From assembly GCA_002839445.1 (NCBI GenBank), contig PGYB01000005.1, forward strand, positions 310,001-374,000: a stretch of DNA of 64,000 nucleotides. The letters run 5' to 3'. Positions within the stretch are counted from its first letter, which is position 1. The number at the start of each line of letters is the position of its first letter. The stretch comes from Candidatus Riflebacteria bacterium HGW-Riflebacteria-1 (GTDB lineage Bacteria > Muiribacteriota > Ozemobacteria > Ozemobacterales > Ozemobacteraceae). Of the stretch, positions 1 through 9,345 are shown piece after piece. Position numbers and translations under genes: made by a program. The notes under the pieces were generated by a model, which saw only the letters and a list, made by a program, of their open reading frames with translations, did no database searches and was not told where the DNA came from.

Positions 1-2
1 AA

Positions 3-57
3 TTGCAAAACTAAGTGCAGGTCAAACTGCACTTAGTTTTGCAAACTCCTCTTTTTT
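3..57 (+). terminator. Perfect 17-bp inverted repeat with trailing T-run
   Basis: Arms at 3-19 and 28-44 are exact reverse complements around an 8-nt loop, and a T-rich stretch follows at about 51-57. The shape suits an intrinsic terminator for a gene left of the window, although the T-run starts several bases after the stem. It could also be a repeat palindrome. Confidence 0.5.
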
Positions 58-149
58 CGTTTGTAGATATCTTCTGCACTGTCCTGTTGCTTGTGTTTTC
101 GTACTCGTGTGCGCACCTGGGCGCAGCCATAAGATATGCCTGATTATGC

Positions 150-205
150 CGGGAGTCAGGTATAAGCAGTATGCCATGGATAAAATTCTTGAAGTCAAAA
201 GCGCC
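150..205 (+). repeat. Decayed right-end fragment of the MITE-like family
   Basis: The stretch contains the block ending in 'ataagcagtat' followed by 'attcttgaagtc', which matches the right portion of the intact elements at 23391-23820. The terminal inverted repeat itself is not recognisable here. The rest of 1-265 holds no gene that I can support. Confidence 0.45.
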
Positions 206-265
206 AATCGACCGAAGGTGTACCGATATTATTCCAAGCGGATATATGAAAAATACGAAAAGTGC

Positions 266-294
266 TTGATAGGACTACTCTCTTAGAGTAGGAT
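266..294 (+). promoter_or_regulatory. Promoter for the lptG-like gene with embedded palindrome
   Basis: TTGATA (266-271), a 17-nt spacer and TAGGAT (289-294) place the predicted transcription start within a few bases of the ATG at 304. The gene has no Shine-Dalgarno sequence, so the mRNA may be leaderless. A perfect 7-bp palindrome (275-281 with 285-291) lies across the spacer and the -10 edge and could be an operator. Read from sequence; function is inferred. Confidence 0.45.
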
Positions 295-303
295 GCATAC
301 TCT

Positions 304-1407
304 ATGGCAAGTAAGATCAAGACCGTCGACAAATATATTTTAAAAGAGCTGCTCGAACCATTTCTTTTTGGCATGGCTTTTTTTGTTGCCATCTGGCTGA
401 TAGACCTGATGATGGAACTCATCAATCTTATTTTTGCCAAGGGCGTGCCCGCCTCAGTTGTTGGGCTGTTTTTTATCTACAGCTTGCCGCCGACGCTGGT
501 TATAAGCTTTCCGATGGCACTTCTGCTCGCTAATCTGGTCGCCTTTGGGCGTATGTCGTCAGATTCTGAGATTATCGCGCTCAAGGCCGGCGGCTATAGT
601 TTTGCCAGAGTAGTGACACCGGCTATACTGGCCGGTTTGTTCATCACTTTTCTGACGCTGCTGTTTAACGAAAAGCTGGTTCCGGTTGCTAACGAAAAAT
701 TCACGCGCCTGTTCAGGCGCGAGGTCACTCTCAAACGCCCTCTGCCAAAGATCGCCGAGAACCGGTTCTTCGAGGCTGGCCCCGGCCGCAAGTTTTTTGT
801 GCGCAAATTCAGCGAAGAGACAAAAGATATGTTTGGTGTCGTTATGTATGAAGGGCAGGCGCGTGGTTTTCCGCGAGTTATCGAGGCGGAGCGTGCCCGT
901 ATCGAAGGCGGGGTTTGCTATTTCTGGGATGGCCGTGTTTCTGATATTCACATGAGTGGCGAAGACCGCAATTATACCTATTTTAAAGACATGGAATACC
1001 CCATCGACACTCATTACGTGAATCCTGACCATGTGCCAGACTCCAAAAACGCCAGCACGATGAGTCTCGAAGAGCTGTACAACTTCATTCGTGACTCCGA
1101 AGCCAAGGGAATTTCACCCGGGGTAATAACCCAGCACTGGATAGAATTCTGGGCGAAGACCTCGATTCCTTTTGCAGCGCTGATTTTTGTGCTGATCGGT
1201 GCTCCGCTTGGTTCTCAGACAACGCGTTCCGGCACCGGTATTGGCATCGGCATGTCGGTGGTGATCATATTTTTGTATTATGTTCTTTTTGCCGCCGGTA
1301 AAGCTTTTGCAAAGGGAGCTATTTTGACGCCGTTCATTGGTGTCTGGCTTCCCAACTTTCTCATCGGGTCGATAGGTATATGGCTGATCTTCAAATCAAA
1401 GGCCTGA
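304..1407 (+). CDS. LptF/LptG (YjgP/YjgQ) family permease
   Basis: This 367-residue inner-membrane protein belongs to the family that forms the LptFG part of the LptBFG transporter, which extracts lipopolysaccharide from the inner membrane. Hydrophobic segments lie near residues 18-40, 60-82 and 100-120. They are followed by a soluble, basic/aromatic periplasmic-type domain (about 130-280) and three C-terminal membrane segments (about 285-360), which is the usual family layout and length. Only one member is present here; LptF/G normally act as a pair, so a partner should lie elsewhere. The start is the first ATG after a promoter-like sequence and lacks a ribosome site. argS follows after 25 nt. 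LptF and LptG cannot be told apart from this reading. Confidence 0.88.
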   Translation: MASKIKTVDKYILKELLEPFLFGMAFFVAIWLIDLMMELINLIFAKGVPASVVGLFFIYSLPPTLVISFPMALLLANLVAFGRMSSDSEIIALKAGGYSFARVVTPAILAGLFITFLTLLFNEKLVPVANEKFTRLFRREVTLKRPLPKIAENRFFEAGPGRKFFVRKFSEETKDMFGVVMYEGQARGFPRVIEAERARIEGGVCYFWDGRVSDIHMSGEDRNYTYFKDMEYPIDTHYVNPDHVPDSKNASTMSLEELYNFIRDSEAKGISPGVITQHWIEFWAKTSIPFAALIFVLIGAPLGSQTTRSGTGIGIGMSVVIIFLYYVLFAAGKAFAKGAILTPFIGVWLPNFLIGSIGIWLIFKSKA

Positions 1408-1432
1408 ACATGGCCATTGTTAAGGGACAATT

Positions 1433-3199
1433 ATGAAAAAGCAGTTAATCTCTCTCATTCACCAACAACTCAAAGAACTTTTTGCCAGCTACGGCATCGA
1501 AGATTATGGTTTTATTGATGTTCAGGTCCCGCCTGATAAAGCAAACGGCGACTTCTCGCTGAACGCTGCAATGAAGCTGGCCAAAGCCGCAAAGTGTGCC
1601 CCTCAGAAGCTGGCTGCCGAAATGGTTGCCCGTCTCGAAACCGAAAAAGACTGGTTCAGCCGGGTTGAGATGGCCGGGCCTGGTTTCATCAACCTCTATC
1701 TGGCTGATCGCGTTATTGAAAACAGCTTTAACGAACTGTCTGCACAGGCAAGCATCGTTGAGCAGGTGTCAGCAGGCGGCGAAAAGACGGTTGTTGACTA
1801 TTCAAGTGTAAACATTGCCAAGCAGATGCATGTCGGACATCTGCGTTCAACCATAATTGGCGATGTTCTCGCCAGAGTCATCGAAGCGCTCGGTAATCCG
1901 GTGGTGCGTCAGAACCACCTTGGTGACTGGGGTCTACCCATGGCCATGGTTATCTGGAAAGCTGAACCGGAAATAGCCGCTATCGAAAAGCGTGGTGCTG
2001 ACCTGACCAGTGAGCTGACCCTTGCCCGTCTCGAAGAGCTTTATAAGAGCGCTTCAGCTGAATGCAAAGAGAACCCGGCGACGGCGACAGTATGTCATGA
2101 CTATCTGGTTCGCCTGCAGCAGGGCGACAAAGCGCTGCTCGACCTCTGGCACAAGATCATCAGAATTTCGATGGCCGAAGTTTATCGAATTTACCGGCTT
2201 CTCGACGTGAAACTCTTCGAAGAAAACGAGCGCGGTGAGAGTTATTACCGCGACATGCTTGCTGATACCGTTGCTGAAGTAGCTAAAAGCGGCAAGCTTG
2301 TCGAATCGCAGGGCGCGCAGTGCGTTTTTCTTGATGAATTCAAGGGCAAAGACGGCAGTCCGTTGCCGGTTATTGTGCAGAAGTCTGATGGTGGTTTCAA
2401 TTACGGCACCTTTGATCTGGCAGGCCTGCGCTATCGAACGGCAACGCTGGGTGCTCAGCGTATTGTCTATGTCACCGATGCCCGGCAGGCATTGCATTTT
2501 AAACAGATTTTCGCGGTAGCCCGGGCTGCCGGGATTCTCGCTGTTCCTGATGTTAAGCTTGAACACGTGCCGTTTGGTACTATTCTTGGCGAAGACAACA
2601 AGCCGCTTAAAACCCGCAGTGGCGAGAATGTTAAACTGGCAGACCTGCTTTCTGAGGCGGTCGAACGCGCTTATCAGGTCGTCAATGAAAAGAACCCCGG
2701 CCTGAGCGAAGAACAGAAACAGCAGGTTGCAAGGACTGTCGGGATAGGTGCGGTCAAATATGCTGACCTGTCGCAGAACCGCAACAACGACTACGTGTTT
2801 TCATTCGACCGCATGCTGGCTCTTAATGGCAATACTGCGCCATATCTGCAATACGCCCATGCCCGTATCTGTTCGATTTTCCGCCGCGCCGGTCTCAACA
2901 TCGATGAATTCACTGCAGCTGCCGTTATTTCACAGCGCGAAGAACGCGATCTGATGGTTAAACTGATGGAATTCAGCGCGGCAGTGTCGGCGGTGGCAGC
3001 TGAACTGCGCCCGCACATTCTGTGTAATTACCTTTATGAACTGGCAGTATGTTTTTCGGCTTTTTACGACAAGTGCCCGGTTCTGAGCTGCGAAGACGAA
3101 AAAGTCAAGGCTTCGCGCCTTATGATCAGCAGCTTTACCCGGCGAACTCTCGCAAAAGGTCTTGAACTGCTCGGTATCTCGGCTCCCAGGGAGATGTAA
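1433..3199 (+). CDS. argS: Arginyl-tRNA synthetase
   Basis: This class I aminoacyl-tRNA synthetase charges tRNA-Arg using ATP. The 588-residue length is normal for ArgRS. The N-terminal additional domain (about 1-85) is followed by the catalytic Rossmann fold with the HIGH signature in the form HVGHLRST (about residues 133-140). The KMSKS region is degenerate (KTRSGENV, about 393), as in many bacterial ArgRS. The C-terminal DALR-type anticodon-binding domain (about 460-588) includes the typical NRNNDYVFSFDRML and YLQYAHAR stretches. The start follows a weak GGGA ribosome site. The stop is 3 nt before the next ATG, so it is probably co-transcribed with the TPR gene. Confidence 0.97.
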   Translation: MKKQLISLIHQQLKELFASYGIEDYGFIDVQVPPDKANGDFSLNAAMKLAKAAKCAPQKLAAEMVARLETEKDWFSRVEMAGPGFINLYLADRVIENSFNELSAQASIVEQVSAGGEKTVVDYSSVNIAKQMHVGHLRSTIIGDVLARVIEALGNPVVRQNHLGDWGLPMAMVIWKAEPEIAAIEKRGADLTSELTLARLEELYKSASAECKENPATATVCHDYLVRLQQGDKALLDLWHKIIRISMAEVYRIYRLLDVKLFEENERGESYYRDMLADTVAEVAKSGKLVESQGAQCVFLDEFKGKDGSPLPVIVQKSDGGFNYGTFDLAGLRYRTATLGAQRIVYVTDARQALHFKQIFAVARAAGILAVPDVKLEHVPFGTILGEDNKPLKTRSGENVKLADLLSEAVERAYQVVNEKNPGLSEEQKQQVARTVGIGAVKYADLSQNRNNDYVFSFDRMLALNGNTAPYLQYAHARICSIFRRAGLNIDEFTAAAVISQREERDLMVKLMEFSAAVSAVAAELRPHILCNYLYELAVCFSAFYDKCPVLSCEDEKVKASRLMISSFTRRTLAKGLELLGISAPREM

Positions 3200-3202
3200 A
3201 AT

Positions 3203-5938
3203 ATGGCGCTCTGCCCGAAATGTTCTTCTGACTCAGTTGTTGGTCGCTTCTGTGGCAATTGTGGTGCTGTTGTCGACAAGAAAAGCTCTGCCAAACTGGA
3301 TGTGGCTAAAAAAACTGCGCCGGCTCCGGCGGTCGCTGCGTCGCGGCCCGACATCGAGGCTCTCGAAAAGCTTCTCAGAAAGAAACCGGCAGTGATCGAC
3401 AACTATCTCAATCTGATAGTGGCACTCAACAGTATCGGGCGATTTGAGCAGTCTTACTCAACTTTCCGCGCCGCCCGGGCCATAGCGCCCGACAACCCTG
3501 AAGTGCTCAAGGCCGGTTCGCTGGTTTATGAGCTGATGAATCGCCGCGAAGAGGCGATAGAGTGTCTTGGCGCAGCGCTTGAGCGCAAGCCTGACGACGC
3601 TGACGCCGTTTTTCGTCTTGCCGGACTGCTCTATGACAGCGGCAGAAAAGAAGACGCCCTGCTTCGCCTTGAAAGCCTGCTGAATAAGAACCCCCGCAGT
3701 CAGGAAGTGCTTATTCGCATGGCGCAGATTCACCTGAGTCTTGGTAACGCTTCTGAGGCCCAGAAATATCTGGCATCTTATAAGGAACTAGCCGGCGCGA
3801 CTTCTGAGATGTATCTGTTGCTCGGCCAGACGATGCTTGCGCGTCAATTTTATGATGGTGCGGTCAAAAACTTTCGTGAGGCAATCCGCTCTTTCCCGGA
3901 TGACCCGCAGATGCGCTTCGGGCTTGGTCGTGCCTATCTCGGCATGAACGAAAAAGGTCAGGCGCTGCTCGAATTCGAACAGGCGCTTAATAAAAACGCC
4001 GACAACCCCGAGATTATAATTGAACTTGGCAAACTGCAGAATTCAATGGGCATGGAAGAGCAGGCAGACCAGACCTTTGCCCGGGTCGAAAAAAGCAAAA
4101 ACACCAATGGCGAATGCTTTTTGACGATTGCCCGGCATTTTGGCGAGCGCAACAACCTGCCGCGCGCCATAAAATATCTTGAAATGGCCCACGAACTCAG
4201 CCCCTATCACCCAGATATCCAGAAAACGCTGGGTCAGACCCTGGCCCGCCAGAAACGTCATGCTGAGGCACTGGCGATTTTTCAGCAGGCGGTCGACACC
4301 TACCCGAACTGCGAATGGGGACACGAAGGCATCGTCAGCAGCGCCGATGCTACCAGTGCTTTTGCGCTCAAAGCCAGTTCTCAGAAAAAACTGCTTGAAA
4401 TCAAAAAATCAGGCGCGGAAGACTGGTGCGATTACGGCGAAACTCTGATCAGGCTGGGGCGTTTTGATGACTCTCAAGACGCTTTCGAAGCTGCCGCGCG
4501 CATTGACCCGACATGTGTGCGTGCTTATCAGGCTCCTGAGCTTATAAAGATTGAAAAGGCCCGCGCCGAGGGCGAAAAAATGGCGTCGCAGGGGCTCGAA
4601 GCCCTGCAGAAAAAATTCTTTCTCACTGCGGCTGAGCGGCTAGAGCGAGCTCTTGAACTGGTTCCCAACCAACCCGACTGGATCAGAACACTCGCCGAAG
4701 TTTCGCTCAAGACTGCCGAGGTTGACCGCGCATCAGGTCTGCTGGCCCGTGCACGCGCATTTGATTCCACCGATTTCAAGACCAGCTTTAATCTGGCGCG
4801 CGTGTATGAATTTGAGAACAAGATACCACTGGCTATTGAGCTCCTGACCACGATAACCCGCGATCACCCTGCCGAGCTGACAGCTCATCTCATGTTGCTC
4901 AGGCTCAAACGCAGCCAGATCCGCGGCAATCGCGTTGAGCCTGAGATGCTCGAAGCGCTGGTAAAAAATCTCGAACTCGAACTCGCGCATATCCGTCGCG
5001 ACTCACCAGTGCCATTGCTGGTAAGAGCCTACGCCAGATATGTTTTTGGCAGCCGCTCCAAGTTTCAGGTCGAAAGTTTTGCCAGTGCCGAAAAGACTTT
5101 TAATGATGTACTGGCGAAATTTGGCGAAACTGAAGCGGCAATAAGGGGTCTCGCCCTTGTAGAGCGGGCGCGCGGCAATGTCGAAAAGGCCGTCGAACAT
5201 ACTCGTAGTCTGGTCAAGCTGTCGTCAGACCCACAGCGTCTCTATGAGCTTGCCCGGTTGCACGAAAATTTTCAGCAACACGGCGAGGCGCGCAAGTGTT
5301 ACTCATCACTGCGCAATCTTTTTCCAGAAAATGGCTACTACCGCCGCAAAAATATTGAAATGACCGCCGAACTCTCGAAGAGCGGCAGTAAAAACGAGCT
5401 GCTGAATATGCTTTCAGAGCATCATCAGGCATTGCAAAGTAAAACCGATCAGATCTGGCTTTTGTACGAAACTGCTCTCGGCCAGGAAATGCTGGCCGAA
5501 TACACGGCCCAGAAAGAAGAATGGGTGAAAAAATCTCTGTTGAACTGGCATAAAGCCGCGAACCATGCTGACACCAATCACTGGATACGCTGGGCTATGT
5601 TGCGCTGCCAGTTTGCTCATCTGAAAAGTGCCGACAAACAGCGCGCTGCTGTTAGCAATCTGAAGGCCTGTGAGAAGATTTTGCGCGAGATGCCCGATAA
5701 TACTCTGGCTTTTCAGGCGGTCGCGCGTTGCTATCTTGCCTTTGGCGATCTTACCAATAGCGACAAGGCTCTGGGATTTCTCGAAAAATCATGGTTTCTG
5801 TCGACCGAATACAGTGAGACGGCCGAGTTGCTGGCAAAAACTGCAAGAGAACTTGGTAAGTCAGTTATAGTAGACGCGATTGGCTATAACATGATACTAT
5901 TGGAACCTGAGCTGGCGACCACAATGTTTCAGCTCTGA
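3203..5938 (+). CDS. Zinc-ribbon TPR repeat protein
   Basis: The 911-residue protein begins with a four-cysteine zinc ribbon (CPKC, then CGNC, residues 4-21). A low-complexity Ala/Pro/Lys linker follows. The rest is a long alpha-helical array of tetratricopeptide-like repeats, with recurring patterns such as NPEVLKAGSLVYELMNR and DADAVFRLAGLLYDSGR. There is no signal peptide and no membrane segment, so it is probably a cytoplasmic scaffold. An AGGGAGA ribosome site precedes the ATG, and argS ends 3 nt upstream. It sits directly before an RsbW-like/STAS pair, so it may assemble signalling partners; that is context inference only. Its partner is unknown. Confidence 0.85.
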   Translation: MALCPKCSSDSVVGRFCGNCGAVVDKKSSAKLDVAKKTAPAPAVAASRPDIEALEKLLRKKPAVIDNYLNLIVALNSIGRFEQSYSTFRAARAIAPDNPEVLKAGSLVYELMNRREEAIECLGAALERKPDDADAVFRLAGLLYDSGRKEDALLRLESLLNKNPRSQEVLIRMAQIHLSLGNASEAQKYLASYKELAGATSEMYLLLGQTMLARQFYDGAVKNFREAIRSFPDDPQMRFGLGRAYLGMNEKGQALLEFEQALNKNADNPEIIIELGKLQNSMGMEEQADQTFARVEKSKNTNGECFLTIARHFGERNNLPRAIKYLEMAHELSPYHPDIQKTLGQTLARQKRHAEALAIFQQAVDTYPNCEWGHEGIVSSADATSAFALKASSQKKLLEIKKSGAEDWCDYGETLIRLGRFDDSQDAFEAAARIDPTCVRAYQAPELIKIEKARAEGEKMASQGLEALQKKFFLTAAERLERALELVPNQPDWIRTLAEVSLKTAEVDRASGLLARARAFDSTDFKTSFNLARVYEFENKIPLAIELLTTITRDHPAELTAHLMLLRLKRSQIRGNRVEPEMLEALVKNLELELAHIRRDSPVPLLVRAYARYVFGSRSKFQVESFASAEKTFNDVLAKFGETEAAIRGLALVERARGNVEKAVEHTRSLVKLSSDPQRLYELARLHENFQQHGEARKCYSSLRNLFPENGYYRRKNIEMTAELSKSGSKNELLNMLSEHHQALQSKTDQIWLLYETALGQEMLAEYTAQKEEWVKKSLLNWHKAANHADTNHWIRWAMLRCQFAHLKSADKQRAAVSNLKACEKILREMPDNTLAFQAVARCYLAFGDLTNSDKALGFLEKSWFLSTEYSETAELLAKTARELGKSVIVDAIGYNMILLEPELATTMFQL

Positions 5939-5989
5939 TGTTTGCGTATTTCCAGATAATTAAGGCAGATAACACGGAAGTAGGCGAAG

Positions 5990-6472
5990 TTGCACGAAAG
6001 AATAAGACAATTGATCGCGGAGTTGCCGGCAGATGCGACATACATGAAAATGCATGTACAGGGCAGCTCAGAGGCGCTGGCGTTGATTCGCCGCGTCATT
6101 GCGGCGTGCGTGCAACATCTCAATCTGAGTGCGGCGTTGCTTAATGATATCAAACTGGCCACTACCGAGGCTTGTACGAATGTAATTAAGCATGCTTACA
6201 AGTTCAATGATGCGATGACTTTTGATCTCGAAATTGTGACAAGCGGCGAAGTGTTTGTGGTAGACGTTTTTTATTATGATCCGGGGTTTGTTCCGGCCAA
6301 TATACCGGTTCCGAATCTTAGAGAGATAAAAGAAGGCGGCCTGGGAGTTTTTATAATAAGAAACATCATGGATCATGTGAACTATTCTACTGAAGAAGAC
6401 AGCGGCCGTGTCAGGCTGCAGATGGTTAAGATACTGAAACTGCGTGACCAGAGTGGAGGCCAATGTGTTTAA
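5990..6472 (+). CDS. RsbW/SpoIIAB-like serine kinase / anti-sigma factor (HATPase_c)
   Basis: This 160-residue GHKL-type ATPase is of the anti-sigma/serine kinase kind. The N box is EACTNVIKHAY (about residues 58-68), the G1 region is DPGF (about 97-100) and the G2 loop is GGLGVFIIRNIMDHV (about 114-128). In the partner-switch scheme such proteins bind a sigma factor or output protein and phosphorylate a STAS antagonist. The annotated start is TTG at 5990; in-frame ATGs near residues 19 and 21 are alternatives but would trim the first strand. It overlaps the STAS gene by a few bases, a typical translational coupling of this pair. SpoIIE-type phosphatases that could reverse the phosphorylation lie at 42.4-53.9 kb. 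Confidence 0.9.
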   Translation: MHERIRQLIAELPADATYMKMHVQGSSEALALIRRVIAACVQHLNLSAALLNDIKLATTEACTNVIKHAYKFNDAMTFDLEIVTSGEVFVVDVFYYDPGFVPANIPVPNLREIKEGGLGVFIIRNIMDHVNYSTEEDSGRVRLQMVKILKLRDQSGGQCV

Positions 6473-6776
6473 AATTGAATGCAAAGTAGATGCTGAAAAA
6501 AAGATCAAGATTTTTTATGTTGATGGTGAGCTTGATATACAGAGTGCCAAGTCGCTTAAATCCGAAGTCATGGATTTGATCGAGTCGACCGGCTGGACAT
6601 ATGAGTTGAATATGGATCAGGTTGCCTATCTCGACAGCTCCGGACTGGGTATGCTAGTGTATTTGAAAAAGGAAATCACGAGACATAACGGAAAGCTTAG
6701 GATAGTCAAATTGAACGAGCCGGTTCTCAATGTTTTTAAGCTGACCAAACTTGATGATTTTTTTGAAATAAGTTGA
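6465..6776 (+). CDS. STAS-domain anti-sigma factor antagonist
   Basis: This is a single STAS domain of 103 residues (SpoIIAA/RsbV-like). The phosphorylatable serine sits in the YLDSSGLGML motif, the site that the neighbouring HATPase kinase would modify. I chose the GTG at 6465 because a GGAGG ribosome site lies 5 nt upstream. A GTG at 6444 would add seven residues with no better signal. The gene overlaps the kinase gene by 8 nt. When dephosphorylated, family members sequester the kinase/anti-sigma and release the output factor. No sigma factor gene is adjacent, so the output is not known. Confidence 0.9.
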   Translation: MFKIECKVDAEKKIKIFYVDGELDIQSAKSLKSEVMDLIESTGWTYELNMDQVAYLDSSGLGMLVYLKKEITRHNGKLRIVKLNEPVLNVFKLTKLDDFFEIS

Positions 6777-6795
6777 TTGTTAGGAACTTATTCTG

Positions 6796-7443
6796 ATGGC
6801 AAAAGGTTGCTTTATAACTTTTGAAGGGCCCGAGGGTAGCGGCAAAACAACTCAAATTGCCATGCTGCGCGATTTTCTTGCCAGTCGTGGCCTCGAAGTT
6901 ATCACCACCAGAGAGCCTGGTGGTACTCCGGCCGGAGACCGCATTCGCTCGGTACTTCTCGGTAATGAGATCGGCTGTCTTGAGCCCGAAACCGAACTGT
7001 TTTTGATGCTTGCGCAGCGCACCGAGCATTTGCGCAAGGTGATTTTGCCAGCGGTAAGCCAGGGCAAGTTTGTTCTCTGCGACCGCTATTTTGATTCGAG
7101 CATGGCTTATCAAGGTTTTGCGCGCGGTCTTGATCCGCAGAAAATCCGCGACATACATGCCCAGTTTTTGCCGGGCTTTCTTCCTGAATGCACCGTTCTG
7201 CTGCAGATTGCGCCGGAACAGGGGCTGGAGCGCGCGCGGCATGGCGGACGCAAACAGCATGACCGCATTGAGTCTGAGGCTCTCGACTTTCATCGGCGTG
7301 TTTTCGACGGTTACAATTCTCTGGCGCGTAACGAGCCCGAAAGATTTTTGCTGGTGCAGGCTGATGGCGACCCGCTGCAGATCTCGCACAAGATAATCGC
7401 CGGCCTCGAAAAGCGAATTCCCGTTCCCGGCGGCAAAGAATGA
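6796..7443 (+). CDS. tmk: Thymidylate kinase
   Basis: This enzyme phosphorylates dTMP to dTDP with ATP. At 215 residues the length is normal. The P-loop GPEGSGKTT is at residues 10-18, the TREPGG substrate motif at about 38-43, and the DRYFDSS motif (the family's DRY/H-x-D-S) at about 95-101. The gene ends in an ATGA overlap with the following sensor cyclase gene. The neighbourhood tmk - YaaR-like recalls the tmk-yaaQ-yaaR order of Firmicutes. Confidence 0.97.
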   Translation: MAKGCFITFEGPEGSGKTTQIAMLRDFLASRGLEVITTREPGGTPAGDRIRSVLLGNEIGCLEPETELFLMLAQRTEHLRKVILPAVSQGKFVLCDRYFDSSMAYQGFARGLDPQKIRDIHAQFLPGFLPECTVLLQIAPEQGLERARHGGRKQHDRIESEALDFHRRVFDGYNSLARNEPERFLLVQADGDPLQISHKIIAGLEKRIPVPGGKE

Positions 7444-9344
7444 ACAAGCTTAAAGCCAACATAGCTATCAAGCTCGACCTCCTTCTGGTCGTGTTCTGGA
7501 TCATTGTCTATCTGGCTTTCAGGTTTATGGGCTACGATGTGAATCTCGTGTCAATGGCCGCTGCCGGCATCGGCACCCTGGTTTTCGTGCATCTGAGCAT
7601 AATGCAAAAAGTGCTCAAGCCGCTGCAGGCCTTTATTGAGATTGCTGACAAAGTAGCTGATGGCGATGTACAAGAGGGTCTTCGCGACCTGCGCATGAGC
7701 GATCTCGAAGAGGTGCAGGGAAGTTTTACCAAGATAGTCGGCAGCATGATCGAGTCGCGTGCGGCTATCGAAGACTACATGCAAAAAATCAGCGATATCA
7801 ATCGTGAGCTTGAACTGAAGGTTGATTCGCTGTCAGCCATTTATTTTGCCAGTCAGGCCATGGGCGGAAGTCTTAACGTTGATACGCTGATTCGCAATTT
7901 TATCACGATATTTACCGAGCGACTTTCTTTTATCGGGTCTGGAGTCATGCTCTACAACGATAAGACTGACCTGGTAAGCGTTAAAGATCTCATTGGCATA
8001 TCGCCTGAGCTGTTTGCCAAGTTCAGGTTCTATTCTGATAACCAGATTCTTGCTCATATTTTTTCCGAAAAAGGCTACTGGATACCGTCTGACCAGGAAA
8101 AAAGCCTCATGGTAGCCGAGTTTGAGAGTGACGAAGTGCGCAGTATCAAGATGATATTTCCGATGCGTATTAAGGATCATCTGGTCGGACTTCTGCTATT
8201 GACCGATCGCAGGAACGGCAATGGTTTCGAAGAAGCTGATTACCTGATGATTCAGGCGATAGTTGGGCTTGCCAGCACTTCGATCAATAATGCGATGCTG
8301 TTTGAAAACTCCGAAACCACGAAAAACGAGCTTGATCACAAGGTTTTCAACCTGATGACCCTGCAGCAGTCCGGCAAAGTGTTGAGTTCAACCCTTGATT
8401 TGAACGAACTTATTCAGATCTCAATTGACATGTTTCTCGAAACTGTCTGGGCAAACAAGGGCGTGCTGATGCTTTTCTCTGATGATCGCCCCGAACTCGA
8501 GGTCAAGGCTTTCAAAGGCTTGGCAAAAGAAGAGGTCGACGCTCTCAAAAAAGATCCGGCAGAAGCCTGGGCGATGACAACCATAGAAAAAGAGCGAAAA
8601 CCCATATTTGCCCAGGAACTCTCTGGCAAGGCATCTTACCAGACTTACTCGGCAGTTAATCGCAACCTGCCCTTTGCCGTCTATGTGCCGATGCTCAAAG
8701 AGGGCGAACTATACGGCGTGATCAAGGTTGGCCCCAAGATTAACGGTGAACCTTTCAGCGAGAATGACCTCGAATTTTTTGCCACCCTGTCTTCGCAGGC
8801 AGTTATTGCCTTCGAAAATGCTCGCCTTTACTCGCTGGCGATTACCGATTCAATCACCAAGCTTTATGTTCACAGGTATTTTCAGTTGCGCCTTGATGAA
8901 GAAGTCGCACGTAGCCGCCGCTATAATGCGACGATTTCGCTGCTCATGTGCGATATCGACCATTTTAAGCCGGTAAACGACAATTATGGTCATCAGCAGG
9001 GCGACCTTATTCTCAAGGAAGTAAGCAAAATACTGCGCAAGAACGTGCGCAATACTGACATTGCCGCGCGCTATGGCGGCGAAGAATTCGCGATCATCCT
9101 TCCCGAAACGACTCAGGCTGACGCCAAAATCGTGGCTGAGCGAATTCGTCGCGATGTTGCGCATTGTGATTTCCCGTCGATCATTCCCGGACAGCCGCCG
9201 CTCAAGTGCTCGATTTCGATTGGCGTGGCCGGGTTCCCGCTGAACGCTGACAGCAAGGATCAGCTCATTCAGAAAGCCGACAGCGCCCTGTATAAAGCCA
9301 AGGGCAGCGGCCGTAACAAGGTTGTACTCTGTGGTATAGATTGA
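7440..9344 (+). CDS. Membrane GAF-GAF-GGDEF diguanylate cyclase
   Basis: Two N-terminal membrane segments (about residues 13-30 and 35-52) are followed by a HAMP-like linker (about 55-105), two GAF sensory domains (about 125-275 and 300-455) and a C-terminal GGDEF domain (about 460-630). The active-site motif is GGEEF (about 545-549) and the inhibitory I-site RNTD sits five residues upstream. Both synthesis of c-di-GMP and product inhibition are therefore expected. No EAL or HD-GYP domain is present. The gene overlaps tmk by 4 nt and is followed 1 nt later by the YaaR-like gene. The ligand of the GAF domains cannot be read from sequence. Confidence 0.93.
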   Translation: MNKLKANIAIKLDLLLVVFWIIVYLAFRFMGYDVNLVSMAAAGIGTLVFVHLSIMQKVLKPLQAFIEIADKVADGDVQEGLRDLRMSDLEEVQGSFTKIVGSMIESRAAIEDYMQKISDINRELELKVDSLSAIYFASQAMGGSLNVDTLIRNFITIFTERLSFIGSGVMLYNDKTDLVSVKDLIGISPELFAKFRFYSDNQILAHIFSEKGYWIPSDQEKSLMVAEFESDEVRSIKMIFPMRIKDHLVGLLLLTDRRNGNGFEEADYLMIQAIVGLASTSINNAMLFENSETTKNELDHKVFNLMTLQQSGKVLSSTLDLNELIQISIDMFLETVWANKGVLMLFSDDRPELEVKAFKGLAKEEVDALKKDPAEAWAMTTIEKERKPIFAQELSGKASYQTYSAVNRNLPFAVYVPMLKEGELYGVIKVGPKINGEPFSENDLEFFATLSSQAVIAFENARLYSLAITDSITKLYVHRYFQLRLDEEVARSRRYNATISLLMCDIDHFKPVNDNYGHQQGDLILKEVSKILRKNVRNTDIAARYGGEEFAIILPETTQADAKIVAERIRRDVAHCDFPSIIPGQPPLKCSISIGVAGFPLNADSKDQLIQKADSALYKAKGSGRNKVVLCGID

Positions 9345-9345
9345 T

